Shown here: one piece after another, positions 34,473 through 43,288 of the stretch
Position numbering within the stretch: the stretch's first letter is position 1
Layout: each line of letters begins with the position of its first letter
Assembly (NCBI RefSeq): GCF_035497915.1
Contig: NZ_DATJCS010000011.1
Location: 1 to 64,000 of the forward strand
Direction of reading: 5' to 3'
Source: Serpens sp035497915
GTDB lineage: Bacteria; Pseudomonadota; Gammaproteobacteria; Pseudomonadales; Pseudomonadaceae
DNA length: 64,000 nt
Translations under genes and position numbers: made by a program
Notes under the pieces: model-generated
Database searches by the model: none
Told to the model about the DNA's origin: nothing
Seen by the model: the letters and a program-made list of their open reading frames with translations, nothing else

Positions 34473-34760
34473 TCAGCCGAGCACGCGCTGTCCCCGGTAG
34501 ATGCGCACGCGCACAGTGTCCGGCGGGCTCTCCGCCTGATGCACCGCCAGGGCCGCGACCGCAGAGGGTTCGTCCGCCTCGATCAGCCGGGCCAGACGTT
34601 CCCCCAGCTCGTGGGTCTGCGGGTCCCGCGAGGTGCGACTGGCCATCAGCAGCGCGGCGATCGCATCGGCCTGATGCAGGTGAATATCCAGGCCCTGCTC
34701 GTTGCGCACGCGGCGGCGCAGCAGCTGCATGCAGTCGATGAGGGTCTTGTTCATGTCCAT
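34473..34760 (-). CDS. Conserved small cytoplasmic protein, unknown
   Basis: The 95-residue product (MDMNKTLIDCMQLLRRRVRN to VRVRIYRGQRVLG) looks helical and soluble. I do not recognise a named domain. GGAGA lies seven bases before the ATG at 34760, which supports this start over longer upstream frames. Its stop abuts the argP stop with no gap. Confidence 0.55.
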   Translation of the reverse strand: MDMNKTLIDCMQLLRRRVRNEQGLDIHLHQADAIAALLMASRTSRDPQTHELGERLARLIEADEPSAVAALAVHQAESPPDTVRVRIYRGQRVLG

Positions 34761-34989
34761 GAATGGGTCTCCCGAGCAGCGAACCGATGGAACCACCGAC
34801 TCCGCCCGGGGTAGAAGCAAGCGGCATACCAGACCGCCAGCGCCGCGCCCGGCGGGCTGGCGGGGTGTCGGCCGGCCGGTCGCGCACCGCGCCGGTGCGC
34901 GGGGTATTCGCATGGTGCGGGCTGCCGGGGGCGGGTCGGCGTGGTTATACTTTCGCCGTTTGCGTCCCTACGTCCCCCAAGAGCTGCCC

Positions 34990-35835
34990 ATGCGTAACGA
35001 TGCCTTTGATGAAGTTGACGATCTGCCCAGCCTGAGCGTCGAGCCCCGTGACCGGGACGCGGTCCCCCCGCCGTTCGCCGAGCCGCGCCGTGACCACCGG
35101 CCGGTAGCCGAGCCGCCCGCGCGCAATCCGATCAACGGCCTGCTCTGGGCGCTGCTGCTGGCGGCGCTGATCGCCCTGGCCGGGCTGGCCTGGTGGAGCT
35201 ACACGCAGATGAGCCTGATGTCGCAGCAACTGGTGGCCACCCAGGAAAGCTTCGCGCGCATCAGCGAAGAGGCGGCCGGCCGCATCCAGGACATCAGCGG
35301 CAAGGTGGTCGCCACCGAGAGCAGCATCAGCGCCGGCACCGAGACCCTGCAGCGCCAGTTGCGCCAGGTGGAGGGCAAGCTTGAGGCCCTCAGCCGGCAG
35401 ATGCGCGTACAGGAAGCCAAGCAGGACAAGCGCCTGGATGCCCTGGAAGGCGAACTGAAGGCCCAGCTGGCTGCCGCCGGCAAGCTCGACGAGCGCCTGA
35501 AGACCCAGGGTGGCGAATTGGCCGCGCTGAAGGGCGTGCCCGAGCAGCTTGGCAAGATTCGCAGCGAGCAGGGCAAGCAGGTCGAGGCGTTGCTGGCCCT
35601 GGACAAGGTGCTCAAGACCCTCACCAACGACGTGCAGGCGCTGAAGAAGCTCAACGCCGGCCCGACCCTCAAGCGTCTGGAGCAGGACCTGCTGGTGCTG
35701 CGCAGTGAAGTGGCGGGCCTGCCGAGCGGCACCGGCACCACCGAGTTCGACACCTTCCGTGCCCAGGTGACGCGCAACATCACCACCCTGCAGACGCAGA
35801 TCCAGACCCTGCAGCGGCAGATCGACGGCCGCTGA
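34990..35835 (+). CDS. Single-span coiled-coil membrane protein, unknown
   Basis: The 281-residue protein has a charged N-terminal cytoplasmic part (residues 1-46), one span (LLWALLLAALIALAGLAWW, about 49-68), and a long periplasmic region. That region is mostly heptad-like coiled coil, for example TLQRQLRQVEGKLEALSRQM and KRLDALEGELKAQLAAAGKL, ending in ITTLQTQIQTLQRQIDGR. It resembles pseudomonad proteins annotated only as conserved or ATPase-like; no ATPase motif is present. About 230 bp of non-coding sequence precede it. A structural or scaffold role is only a guess. Confidence 0.7.
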   Translation: MRNDAFDEVDDLPSLSVEPRDRDAVPPPFAEPRRDHRPVAEPPARNPINGLLWALLLAALIALAGLAWWSYTQMSLMSQQLVATQESFARISEEAAGRIQDISGKVVATESSISAGTETLQRQLRQVEGKLEALSRQMRVQEAKQDKRLDALEGELKAQLAAAGKLDERLKTQGGELAALKGVPEQLGKIRSEQGKQVEALLALDKVLKTLTNDVQALKKLNAGPTLKRLEQDLLVLRSEVAGLPSGTGTTEFDTFRAQVTRNITTLQTQIQTLQRQIDGR

Positions 35836-35840
35836 GGCGT

Positions 35841-35935
35841 TTCGTAGGGCGGTCAAGGCAGCGCCTTGGCCGCCGAGGGATGCCTGTAGTCCGTAGGGTG
35901 GACAACGCTTTCCTTGTCCGGCATGGCAGTCGCGC
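35841..35935. repeat. Degenerate intergenic palindromes (GTAGGGTGGACAACG type)
   Basis: GGTCAAGG-CAGCG-CCTTGGCC is a hairpin, and GTAGGGTGGACAACGC with a later CCTTGTCCGG belongs to a common pseudomonad intergenic repeat type. The motif near 3040-3050 is related. Confidence 0.5.
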
Positions 35936-35990
35936 GATGGCCTGTCGGCGGCCAGAACAGCGCTGACCGCCCTTCGCTTCGCATCGAACG

Positions 35991-36124
35991 CGTGGGAGCG
36001 GCTTTAGCCGCGATGCTTTCGTGCCGACCACCCCTAGGCGGGCGCCCCAAAGCTCGCGACTGAAGTCGCTCCTACAGGTATGTGCCGCGCCGCTTTTTGT
36101 AGGAGCGGCTTCAGCCGCGATGCT
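35991..36124. repeat. REP repeats, family C (GGAGCGGCTTYAGCCGCGATG)
   Basis: GTGGGAGCGGCTTTAGCCGC starts the first unit, an inverted partner CTCGCGACTGAAGTCGCTCC ends it near 36077, and a third unit, TGTAGGAGCGGCTTCAGCCG, starts at 36099. Together with the preceding motif they fill the 303-bp gap between the coiled-coil gene and sbcB, in which no gene is seen. Confidence 0.8.
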
Positions 36125-36138
36125 TGCCGTGCTGGCTC

Positions 36139-37578
36139 TCAGGCGCAACCCAGGCGCCGGGCCAGCTCTTCGGCATACGCCTGCCAGTCCAATAACAGCG
36201 CGCGCCGGCTGCCCTCGGCGTCGGGCAGCAGGCTGTTCAGCTCGCTCGCGAAAGATTCCAGGGTAATCGGCGCGCCCCGCGCCGGATCGAGCAGGCGCTC
36301 GCGGCAGAACGTCTGCCAGCGAGCCCGCTCCTCCGCCGTCAGGCTGTCCGGCAGGTTGCGCGCCCGGTAGCGAAACAGCAGCTCGGGCAGGCGCGGGTCG
36401 TCGAACGACCAGGACGCTTTCGCCAGCGCCGGCGGCTCGCTGAGGCGCACCTGTTCGCACAGGCGGCGATCACGCTCACCGAGGAAACCGCCGTACAGCT
36501 GCTGCTCGGGGTCATCCTGGCCGTTACTGGCGAAGGCTTCCTCGGCATACAACGCGGAAAGCTTGTCGCGCCATTGCACGGCATGTTCCTGCAGCAGCGC
36601 GGCGCGCTGCTGGCACAGCTCCAGGTCCAGCCCCAGGCGCTCGCGGTCCTCGCCGCGCAGCACGTTAAGCGGCGCCAGCACCGGGCACTTGTTGATATGC
36701 ACCAGCTTGAGCGGCACGGGCAGCTGGCCGTCCGCCAGTTCATCGCGCCGCGTGTACAGCCGCTGGCGCAGGGTCTCGGCGTCCAGCTCCAGCAACGGTG
36801 CGGGGTCGGCCTGCAGGTCGCAGACGATCAGTGCGTTGCGGTTGCGCGGGTGCCAGGCCAGCGGCAGCACCACCGCCAGGTAATGGCGGTCGGCGGCGAA
36901 GCGCCCGGAAATGTGCACCAGCGGTTGCAGCAGGCGCACCCGCTCCATGACCTGATGCTTGCTGCGCAGCTGGTACAGGTAGTCGTAGAGACGCGGTTGC
37001 CGCTCGCGCAGCAGGCGGGCCAGGCCGATGGTGGCCGTGACGTCGGACAGCGCATCGTGGGCCTGGCCGTGGTCGATGCCGTTGGCCTGGGTGAGCAGTT
37101 CCAGGCGCAGGCTGACGCGGCCGTCCTGTTGCGGCCAGACGATGCCTTCCGGGCGCAGCGCATAGGCGGCGCGCACCAGGTCGATCAGATCCCAGCGGCT
37201 GTTGCCGCCCTGCCATTCGCGCGCATAGGGGTCGAAGAAGTTGCGGTACAGCCCGTAGCGGGTGAACTCGTCGTCGAAGCGCAGCGAGTTGTAACCGGCG
37301 CCGCAGGTGCCCGGGCGCGCCAGCTCTGCATGCAGGCGGGTGATGAAGTCGGCCTCGTCCAGACCCTGCTCGCGCAGGGTCTGCGGGTGGATGCCGGTGA
37401 TCAGGCAGGCGGCCGGGTGGGGCAGGATGTCGTCGGCCGGGCGGCAGTACAGGTTGACGGGGTCGCCGATGATATTCAGCGCTTCATCCGTGCGCAGGCC
37501 GGCGACCTGCAGCGGGCGATCGCGACGCGGATCGGTCCCGGTGGTTTCGTAGTCGTACCAGAAGATGCTCGGGGTCAC
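36139..37578 (-). CDS. sbcB: Exodeoxyribonuclease I (SbcB)
   Basis: ExoI degrades single-stranded DNA 3' to 5' and acts in recombination and mismatch repair. The 479-residue protein has the DEDDh active-site blocks: FWYDYETTGTDPRRD (Asp and Glu), then GYNSLRFDDEFTRYGLYRNF, then QAHDALSDVTATIGLARL (His and Asp). The C-terminal SH3-like and helical domains follow, with HINKCPVLAPLN. The start is a GTG with AGGAGG five bases before it. The neighbouring PilZ gene precedes it by 42 bp on the same strand. Confidence 0.95.
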   Translation of the reverse strand: MTPSIFWYDYETTGTDPRRDRPLQVAGLRTDEALNIIGDPVNLYCRPADDILPHPAACLITGIHPQTLREQGLDEADFITRLHAELARPGTCGAGYNSLRFDDEFTRYGLYRNFFDPYAREWQGGNSRWDLIDLVRAAYALRPEGIVWPQQDGRVSLRLELLTQANGIDHGQAHDALSDVTATIGLARLLRERQPRLYDYLYQLRSKHQVMERVRLLQPLVHISGRFAADRHYLAVVLPLAWHPRNRNALIVCDLQADPAPLLELDAETLRQRLYTRRDELADGQLPVPLKLVHINKCPVLAPLNVLRGEDRERLGLDLELCQQRAALLQEHAVQWRDKLSALYAEEAFASNGQDDPEQQLYGGFLGERDRRLCEQVRLSEPPALAKASWSFDDPRLPELLFRYRARNLPDSLTAEERARWQTFCRERLLDPARGAPITLESFASELNSLLPDAEGSRRALLLDWQAYAEELARRLGCA

Positions 37579-37620
37579 GGTGGCCTCCTGTTGCCGAGGC
37601 CGCGAGTGTAGAGGCTTTTT

Positions 37621-38037
37621 TCAGTGCGCGGGCTTGTGGCCGGTGAAGGCGAAGTAGTCGCGCAGCGCTTCGACCAGTTCGAGGAACTCCGCCGGCGGCG
37701 CGTCGAGGTGAAAACCGGAATCGAAGCTGCCCGGGGTGACATCTTCCCGGCTCCACTGGCAGGTGGCATGGAAGTCGATGGGGCGCCAGCCGCCGTCAGC
37801 GGCGGGAATCTTCAGGCGCATGTCGAAGCGCGCGCCCACCAGCAGCGGCCACTGGCTGATCAGCATCAGTCCCTCGCACGACAGGTTGCCGAGGTAGCCC
37901 AGCGGCTTGTCGGTGATCCGGTTGAAGACCTTGAGGTAGTAGGGCAACTGCTGACGCTGAATGCGCCGCCGACCGTCGCCGGGCATGGCCTGGGCGTGGC
38001 TGACACGCGCTTCGCTCGACTTTTCCAGTTCAGGCAC
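37621..38037 (-). CDS. PilZ domain c-di-GMP-binding protein
   Basis: The 138-residue single-domain protein has the c-di-GMP-binding RxxxR region in RRRIQRQQLPYYLKVFN and the second motif GNLSCEGLML (an N/DxSxxG type), followed by the beta-barrel core. It should be a small cytoplasmic effector that binds c-di-GMP and docks to an unknown partner. The second motif has N for the usual D. It lies just upstream of sbcB on the same strand, as I recall for P. aeruginosa (PA4316 sbcB nearby). Confidence 0.88.
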   Translation of the reverse strand: MPELEKSSEARVSHAQAMPGDGRRRIQRQQLPYYLKVFNRITDKPLGYLGNLSCEGLMLISQWPLLVGARFDMRLKIPAADGGWRPIDFHATCQWSREDVTPGSFDSGFHLDAPPAEFLELVEALRDYFAFTGHKPAH

Positions 38038-38174
38038 TCGTACCTCCAGTTCACCGGGAACACCCTACGGCGCGCATGCGGAGGGGGCAGGTACTCCGCA
38101 TGGGTCAAGGTGTCGGCGGAGAGTAGCCGCTATCGGCGTCGATCTCCAGTGGTTGGGCCGGGGTGCGACACTCT

Positions 38175-38543
38175 TCAGCGTGCTCCGACGGTCTTCTCCG
38201 GATCGAAGTGGCCGAGCTGGCGCAGGGTCTCCAGACGGGCCTTGGCGCGGTAGGAATATTCGCTCATCGGGAAGCGATTGATGATGAACAGATAGGTCTG
38301 GGTGGCGTCCACGAACAGGCTCTGCCGCTCCAGGCACTGGCCACGCAGCATGGAGATTTCCGGCTGCATGTAGACGCGCGAACGGCTGGCGCGCTCGGCC
38401 AGCGACAGCTCCAGCATCACCTTCTCGCAGTTGCCGTCGTCATAGGCGCGATAGGCGGAGTTCAGGTGCTTGTCCAGATCGGCGCGGGTGGTGCAGCCGG
38501 CGACGGCCAGGCTCGCGACCAGCAGGATGAGGGGAAGTTTCAT
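38175..38543 (-). CDS. Small TPR-like lipoprotein
   Basis: This 122-residue protein has a lipobox signal (LPLILLVASLAVAGCTTRADL; Cys at 17). It has helical repeats of the TPR kind, NSAYRAYDDGNCEKVMLELS and QTYLFIINRFPMSEYSYRAK. Two extra Cys (in NCEKV and RGQCLE) could form a disulfide. Function is unknown; the repeats suggest a scaffold at the outer membrane. It is divergent from the larger TPR lipoprotein gene next door, so the two may share control. Confidence 0.75.
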   Translation of the reverse strand: MKLPLILLVASLAVAGCTTRADLDKHLNSAYRAYDDGNCEKVMLELSLAERASRSRVYMQPEISMLRGQCLERQSLFVDATQTYLFIINRFPMSEYSYRAKARLETLRQLGHFDPEKTVGAR

Positions 38544-38714
38544 GAGGGAGGGTCTCCTGTGCTTTGCCACCATATCGACAGCACCGGCGATTTCTTCAAT
38601 CGAATCACGCGGCTTTTTGTCCCAACCTCCGTTGGGTGTGATCCCTGCGCGTGCCCGCCCGACGAGCGGCGTTGCTAGACTCAGGCGCCTCCGCATCTGC
38701 CAAGGAATGCCCCC

Positions 38715-39515
38715 ATGCGCCCCCTGTGCCCCAGCCTGCTCCTGCTGCTGTTTCTGGCCGGCTGCTCGCCGACCACGCCGCTGTTCGTGGCCCATGTCGC
38801 CACCCACGAAGTGGTGGAATACAAAACCCTGAAGAGCAAGCGCATGGCCGCCGCGGTCGAGGAGGAGGGCGATCTGCTCACCTACAGTGCCCTGGCCATC
38901 CGCGACGCCCACAGTCCCCAGGCCGAGCAGCTCTACCTTTCGGGCTACCGGGATCGCGGCCTGAGCGACGAGGTGCGCGCCATCGCCCTCTACCAGATCG
39001 GCCTCATCTATATGAGCCGCTACAACGATCAGCGTGACGACGCCACCGCCCAGGCCTACCTCAACCGCGTGCTCGATGAATTCCCCGGCACCCGCGCCGC
39101 CGAGCGCGCCGCCGAGCGGCTGATGGTCCTGCGCGGCCGCGTCGACGAGCCGCTGCAGAAGAATGCCCGCGAGCTGCTGGTCGACTGGAAGCCCGGGGCC
39201 GATCTGGATCTCAACAAGCCGAGCCTGGATCAGGACATGACCCTGCTGTCGCGCCGCGCGGTGCTCAAGAACCGCGTGGCCGAAGCCGAGGAACTGTACC
39301 TGCTGGCCCTGCGCGACCCGGGGGTGGCGGCCTCGATCAAGGAAAAGGCCCTCTACCAGCTGGGCCTGATGTACATGGCGGCGGACAACCCGCGCGCCGA
39401 CCGCGACAAGGCCATCAACTACCTGCGCCGCCTGCTGGTGCAGTACCCGAACGGCGAGCTGGCCGGCAAGGCGGCCCGTCACCTGGACCGGGTGCTGAAC
39501 AGTCCGGCGGCCTGA
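38715..39515 (+). CDS. TPR-repeat lipoprotein
   Basis: The 266-residue protein begins with a lipoprotein signal (CPSLLLLLFLAGCSPTTP). Several helix pairs follow, such as IALYQIGLIYMSRYNDQRDD, AYLNRVLDEFPGTRAAERAA and ALYQLGLMYMAADNPRADRD, typical of Sel1/TPR units. It is probably an outer-membrane scaffold; the partner is unknown. It is the divergent neighbour of another TPR-like lipoprotein across 171 bp, and 67 bp upstream of the uspE gene. Confidence 0.8.
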   Translation: MRPLCPSLLLLLFLAGCSPTTPLFVAHVATHEVVEYKTLKSKRMAAAVEEEGDLLTYSALAIRDAHSPQAEQLYLSGYRDRGLSDEVRAIALYQIGLIYMSRYNDQRDDATAQAYLNRVLDEFPGTRAAERAAERLMVLRGRVDEPLQKNARELLVDWKPGADLDLNKPSLDQDMTLLSRRAVLKNRVAEAEELYLLALRDPGVAASIKEKALYQLGLMYMAADNPRADRDKAINYLRRLLVQYPNGELAGKAARHLDRVLNSPAA

Positions 39516-39582
39516 TGCAAATCAACCCGGGGCGGGCGATCTGTGCTGCAATGGCTCGACTAGCCACCGTCAAGGAGCCGCA

Positions 39583-40506
39583 ATGAAGATCCGCCAACTG
39601 CTGGTCGTCATCGACCCCACCCAGGAAGCCCAGCCCGCCCTGCAGCGTGCCGCCTGGGTCGCCCGCCGCAACGGGGCGGCGCTGGAATTGCTGCTCTGCG
39701 AGCATCAGTCCGCACTCGAAGGCGGTCTGCTGGACGGACCGCGCCTGCAGCACGCACGTGACGGCCTGCTCGAGCAGCGCCGCGCCTGGCTGGAGCAGCT
39801 GGCCGAGCCGTTGCGCGCCGAGGGCCTGACGGTCACCTGCGAAGCCCGCTGGGGCCGGCCGCTGTACAAGATGATTCTGGCCCGCGTCGATGAGCTCAAG
39901 CCCGACATCCTGTTCCGCAACGCTTACCAGCACAGCCTGCTGCAGCGCCTGCTGTTCACCAGCAACAGCTGGCAGCTGATCCGCAAGTGCCCCTGTCCGC
40001 TGTGGCTGACCGGCGCCCGCGAATGGCAACCCCAGCGGCTGTGCGCAGCCGTCGACCCGCTGCACTCGGCCGACAAACCCGCCGCGCTGGACCACCAGTT
40101 GCTGGCCATTTCCCGCGAGCTGGCCGAGACGCTGCAGCTGCAGGCCAGCTACGTGCATGCCTATGCGCCGCTGCCGCGCACCATGGTCTTCGATGTGGAG
40201 CTGGTCGCCGATTACGACAACTACTGCCGCAAGTACGGGGAGCAGCACCGTGAGGCCTTCGACCGTCTGCTGGCCGGCTACCCGGGCGCGGAAGGCCAGG
40301 GACACCTGATCGAAGGCTTCGCCGAGCAGGCGGTGCCGCGTTTCGTCGAGGAGCAGAACATCGACCTGCTGCTGATGGGCGCCATCGCCCGGGGCCACCT
40401 GGACAACGCGCTGATCGGCAATACCGCCGAGCGCATCCTGGAGGCCGTGCGCTGCGATCTGCTGGTACTCAAGCCGCAGGGATTTGGTAGTTCCGAGCGT
40501 GCATGA
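39583..40506 (+). CDS. uspE: Universal stress protein UspE-like (tandem Usp domains)
   Basis: The 307-residue protein contains two Usp domains. The first starts MKIRQLLVVIDPTQEAQPAL and ends with SNSWQLIRKCPCPLWLT. The second starts LCAAVDPLHSADKPAALDHQ and ends with GNTAERILEAVRCDLLVLKP. The second carries a partial ATP-binding-type GNTAE motif. Tandem architecture and length match UspE, which in E. coli affects motility, adhesion and stress survival. An AAGGAG site precedes the ATG. pykA follows 55 bp downstream, as in P. aeruginosa (PA4328-PA4329). Confidence 0.88.
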   Translation: MKIRQLLVVIDPTQEAQPALQRAAWVARRNGAALELLLCEHQSALEGGLLDGPRLQHARDGLLEQRRAWLEQLAEPLRAEGLTVTCEARWGRPLYKMILARVDELKPDILFRNAYQHSLLQRLLFTSNSWQLIRKCPCPLWLTGAREWQPQRLCAAVDPLHSADKPAALDHQLLAISRELAETLQLQASYVHAYAPLPRTMVFDVELVADYDNYCRKYGEQHREAFDRLLAGYPGAEGQGHLIEGFAEQAVPRFVEEQNIDLLLMGAIARGHLDNALIGNTAERILEAVRCDLLVLKPQGFGSSERA

Positions 40507-40561
40507 CTACAGGCGACGGGCGTAGTAGCCTCCGGGCAGACCGAATCAAGGAGTCTCCCGC

Positions 40562-42013
40562 ATGTCGTCCCGTCGCACCAAGATCGTCGCCACCCTCGGC
40601 CCGGCCAGCAGCAGTCCGGAAGTCATCGAACAGCTGATCCTGGCCGGGCTCAACGTGGCCCGGTTGAACTTTTCCCACGGCTCGCCCGACGAGCACAAGG
40701 CTCGTGCGCGCCTGGTGCGCGAGCTGGCCGCCAAGCACGGCCGCTTCGTGGCGCTGCTTGGCGACCTGCAGGGGCCGAAGATCCGCATCGCCAAGTTCGC
40801 CAACAAACGCATCGAACTGCAGGAAGGCGACGCCTTCCGCTTTTCCGTCACCCATCCGCGCGACGCCGGCAGCCAGGAGGTGGTCGGCATCGACTACCCG
40901 GACCTGATCAAGGACTGCGGCGTCGGAGACGAGCTGCTGCTGGATGACGGCCGCGTGGTCATGCGCGTCGACTCCACCACTGCCGACGAACTGCTGTGCA
41001 CTGTGCTGATCGGCGGCCCGCTGTCCGACCACAAGGGCATCAACCGTCGCGGCGGCGGGCTGACCGCGCCGGCGCTGACCGCCAAGGACAAGGCCGACAT
41101 CAAGCTGGCTGCGGAAATGGAGCTGGATTATCTGGCCGTGTCCTTCCCGCGCGACGCCGCCGACATGGAACTGGCCCGCCGCCTGCGCGACGAGGCCGGC
41201 AGCAAGGCCTGGCTGGTGGCCAAGATCGAGCGCGCCGAAGCGGTGGCCGATGACGAGGCGCTGGACGGCCTGATCCGCGCGTCCGACGCGGTGATGGTGG
41301 CGCGTGGCGACCTGGGGGTGGAAATCGGCGACGCCGAGCTGGTCGGCATCCAGAAGAAGATCATTCTGCACGCCCGTCGCTACAACAAGGCGGTGATCAC
41401 CGCCACGCAGATGATGGAGTCGATGATCCACAGCCCGATGCCGACCCGCGCGGAAGTCTCCGACGTGGCCAACGCCGTGCTGGACTACACCGACGCGGTG
41501 ATGCTCTCGGCGGAAAGCGCCGCCGGCGACTATCCGGTCGAAGCCGTGAAGGCCATGGCGCGCATCTGCCTGGGGGCGGAGAAGCACCCCATCAGCCGCA
41601 AATCCAGCCACCGTCTGGGCCAGACCTTCGAACGCTGCGACGAAAGCATCGCCCTGGCGGCCATGTACACCGCCAACCATTTTCCGGGCGTCAAGGCCAT
41701 CATCAGCCTCACCGAGAGCGGCTTCACCCCGCTGATCATGTCGCGCATCCGTTCCTCGGTGCCGATCTACGCCTTCACCCGCAATCGCGAGACCCAGGCG
41801 CGCGTGGCGCTGTTCCGGGGCGTGGAAACCGTGCCGTTCGACCTGGCCGAGCATGCGCTGGACAAGGTCAGTCAGGCGGCGGTGGACGAGCTGCTCAAGC
41901 GCGGCGTGGTGGAGCGCGGCGACTGGGTGATCCTCACCAAGGGCGACACCTACCACACCATCGGCGGCACCAACAGCATGAAGCTGCTGCACGTCGGCGA
42001 ACCGCTGGTCTGA
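40562..42013 (+). CDS. pykA: Pyruvate kinase (PykA type II)
   Basis: The enzyme makes pyruvate and ATP from phosphoenolpyruvate and ADP in the last step of glycolysis. The 483-residue protein has RTKIVATLGPASSS at its start, NVARLNFSHG, LGDLQGPKIRI and the active-site block VAKIERAEAVADDEALDGLI with the catalytic Lys. VMVARGDLGVEIG and ITATQMMESM hold the metal and substrate residues, and the C-terminal domain binds effectors. Length and the SRRTKIV start fit the PykA rather than the PykF isozyme. A convergent acyltransferase gene follows. Confidence 0.95.
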   Translation: MSSRRTKIVATLGPASSSPEVIEQLILAGLNVARLNFSHGSPDEHKARARLVRELAAKHGRFVALLGDLQGPKIRIAKFANKRIELQEGDAFRFSVTHPRDAGSQEVVGIDYPDLIKDCGVGDELLLDDGRVVMRVDSTTADELLCTVLIGGPLSDHKGINRRGGGLTAPALTAKDKADIKLAAEMELDYLAVSFPRDAADMELARRLRDEAGSKAWLVAKIERAEAVADDEALDGLIRASDAVMVARGDLGVEIGDAELVGIQKKIILHARRYNKAVITATQMMESMIHSPMPTRAEVSDVANAVLDYTDAVMLSAESAAGDYPVEAVKAMARICLGAEKHPISRKSSHRLGQTFERCDESIALAAMYTANHFPGVKAIISLTESGFTPLIMSRIRSSVPIYAFTRNRETQARVALFRGVETVPFDLAEHALDKVSQAAVDELLKRGVVERGDWVILTKGDTYHTIGGTNSMKLLHVGEPLV

Positions 42014-42021
42014 GGCGGGGC

Positions 42022-42045
42022 GAGGGGCGTCGCCCGGCGCCCCTC
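42022..42045. terminator. Hairpin between convergent pykA and acyltransferase genes
   Basis: GAGGGGCG and CGCCCCTC form an 8-bp stem just after the pykA stop and touching the acyltransferase stop. No T tract is seen on either strand. Confidence 0.45.
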
Positions 42046-43093
42046 AACGTCCCGGCAGCGGCGCGCCGACCGCGCGCGAACGGGGCGCCAGCAACCGGCT
42101 GCGCAGCCAGTTGGTCATCGGCTGTTCCACCAGCCGGTAGATGGCGACGGCGACCAGCAGGCACAGGCCGATGGTCAGCGGTGCCATCAGGAAGGCCACC
42201 GGCCCCGGCGCGTCGAACACATGGAAGACCTTGTTGAACACCTTCATCACGTAGGGGTGAAACAGGTACAGCGAAAAGCTGGCATCGCCGATCAGCACCA
42301 CCCGCCGGGGCAACTGGCGCCCCGCCAGGCCATGCACCAGGGCCAGGAAGGCCAGGGCGGCGGGAATGCCCCAGCTGCCGCTGCGCCCCAGCCAGGGGTA
42401 AAGCAGGCCGCTGAACGGCAGGCAGAGGATGCAGGCCACACCCACCACGAGGAGTACCCTGCGGGTCGGGCGGGGAATCCCCGCCACCCGCCAGGCGGCG
42501 GTGCGCGTGTAAAAGGCGTAGCAGCCCATGCCCAGCACGAACTCCAGCAGGATCTCATCGGTGTAGAACGCCAGTACCACCGACTCGAAACGCAGCAGCG
42601 CGCCCAGCAGCACCAGCGCCAGCAGCAGCCCCGAGGCGATCAGCAGGCGATGCCGATGGCTGATCGTCATGGCCAGGGCGAACACCGCGTAGAAGAACAT
42701 CTCGAAGTTCAGCGTCCAGCCCAGGAACAGCAGGGGCTGCACACTCTCGCCCTTCAGGTAGGGGATGAACAGCAGTGACTTGAGCAGGCCGGCAACATCG
42801 GCCGTGGTGTTGTCCAGCAGGTCGGGCAGCAGCAGGGCGACGCCGAAGACGCCGAAGGTGCCGAGCCAGTAGAGCGGCACCACGCGGATGACGCGCTTGG
42901 CGAAGAACTGGTGCGTCGACTTCTCGGTGACCAGCGCCATGATGAAACCGCTGATCACGAAGAAGATATCCACGCCCCAGGCGCCTTCGCGAAACAGGGG
43001 GATGTGGTAGGCGACCACGGCGGTCGCCGCGATCGCGCGCAATAGCTGGATGCTGTCCAGCCTGTCGGCCGAGGCCGGATGAACGGATGCCAT
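42044..43093 (-). CDS. Membrane acyltransferase (acyltransferase-3, OafA/NodX type)
   Basis: The 349-residue protein has about ten spans and the family start LDSIQLLRAIAATAVVAYHI with the active-site Arg and His. GVDIFFVISGFIMAL and FFAKRVIRVVPLYWLGTF follow, and the last span ends near LLVAVAIYRLVEQPM. Family members O-acylate (often O-acetylate) sugars of lipopolysaccharide, exopolysaccharide or peptidoglycan at the periplasmic face. No sugar-synthesis genes lie next to it, so the target is unknown. It is divergent from a secreted SGNH hydrolase gene across 195 bp. The ATG at 43093 is preferred; one six codons upstream is possible. Confidence 0.87.
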   Translation of the reverse strand: MASVHPASADRLDSIQLLRAIAATAVVAYHIPLFREGAWGVDIFFVISGFIMALVTEKSTHQFFAKRVIRVVPLYWLGTFGVFGVALLLPDLLDNTTADVAGLLKSLLFIPYLKGESVQPLLFLGWTLNFEMFFYAVFALAMTISHRHRLLIASGLLLALVLLGALLRFESVVLAFYTDEILLEFVLGMGCYAFYTRTAAWRVAGIPRPTRRVLLVVGVACILCLPFSGLLYPWLGRSGSWGIPAALAFLALVHGLAGRQLPRRVVLIGDASFSLYLFHPYVMKVFNKVFHVFDAPGPVAFLMAPLTIGLCLLVAVAIYRLVEQPMTNWLRSRLLAPRSRAVGAPLPGR

Positions 43094-43288
43094 GCGGGAA
43101 GTCCCTTTCACTCGCCCGAGCGGCGTCGGACACGCGGACCCTTTCCGGGGGCCCGCGGCTCAGTCAAGCAGACAGTCGGCGGAGCGCGAGCAGGTTTTGA
43201 CAGACGGTCGAATCGCGGCTAGACCCTGCCTCGGCCGGGGCGTGCGGCCTGACGTCGGATAAGGAAGCCAAATACAGGGAGAGGCGCC

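Noticed and set aside
34700..34990. A possible gene in the 230-bp gap before the coiled-coil membrane protein gene
   Set aside because: The open frames are Arg/Pro-rich with no ribosome site. The short conserved ORF on the minus strand ends its start region at 34760.
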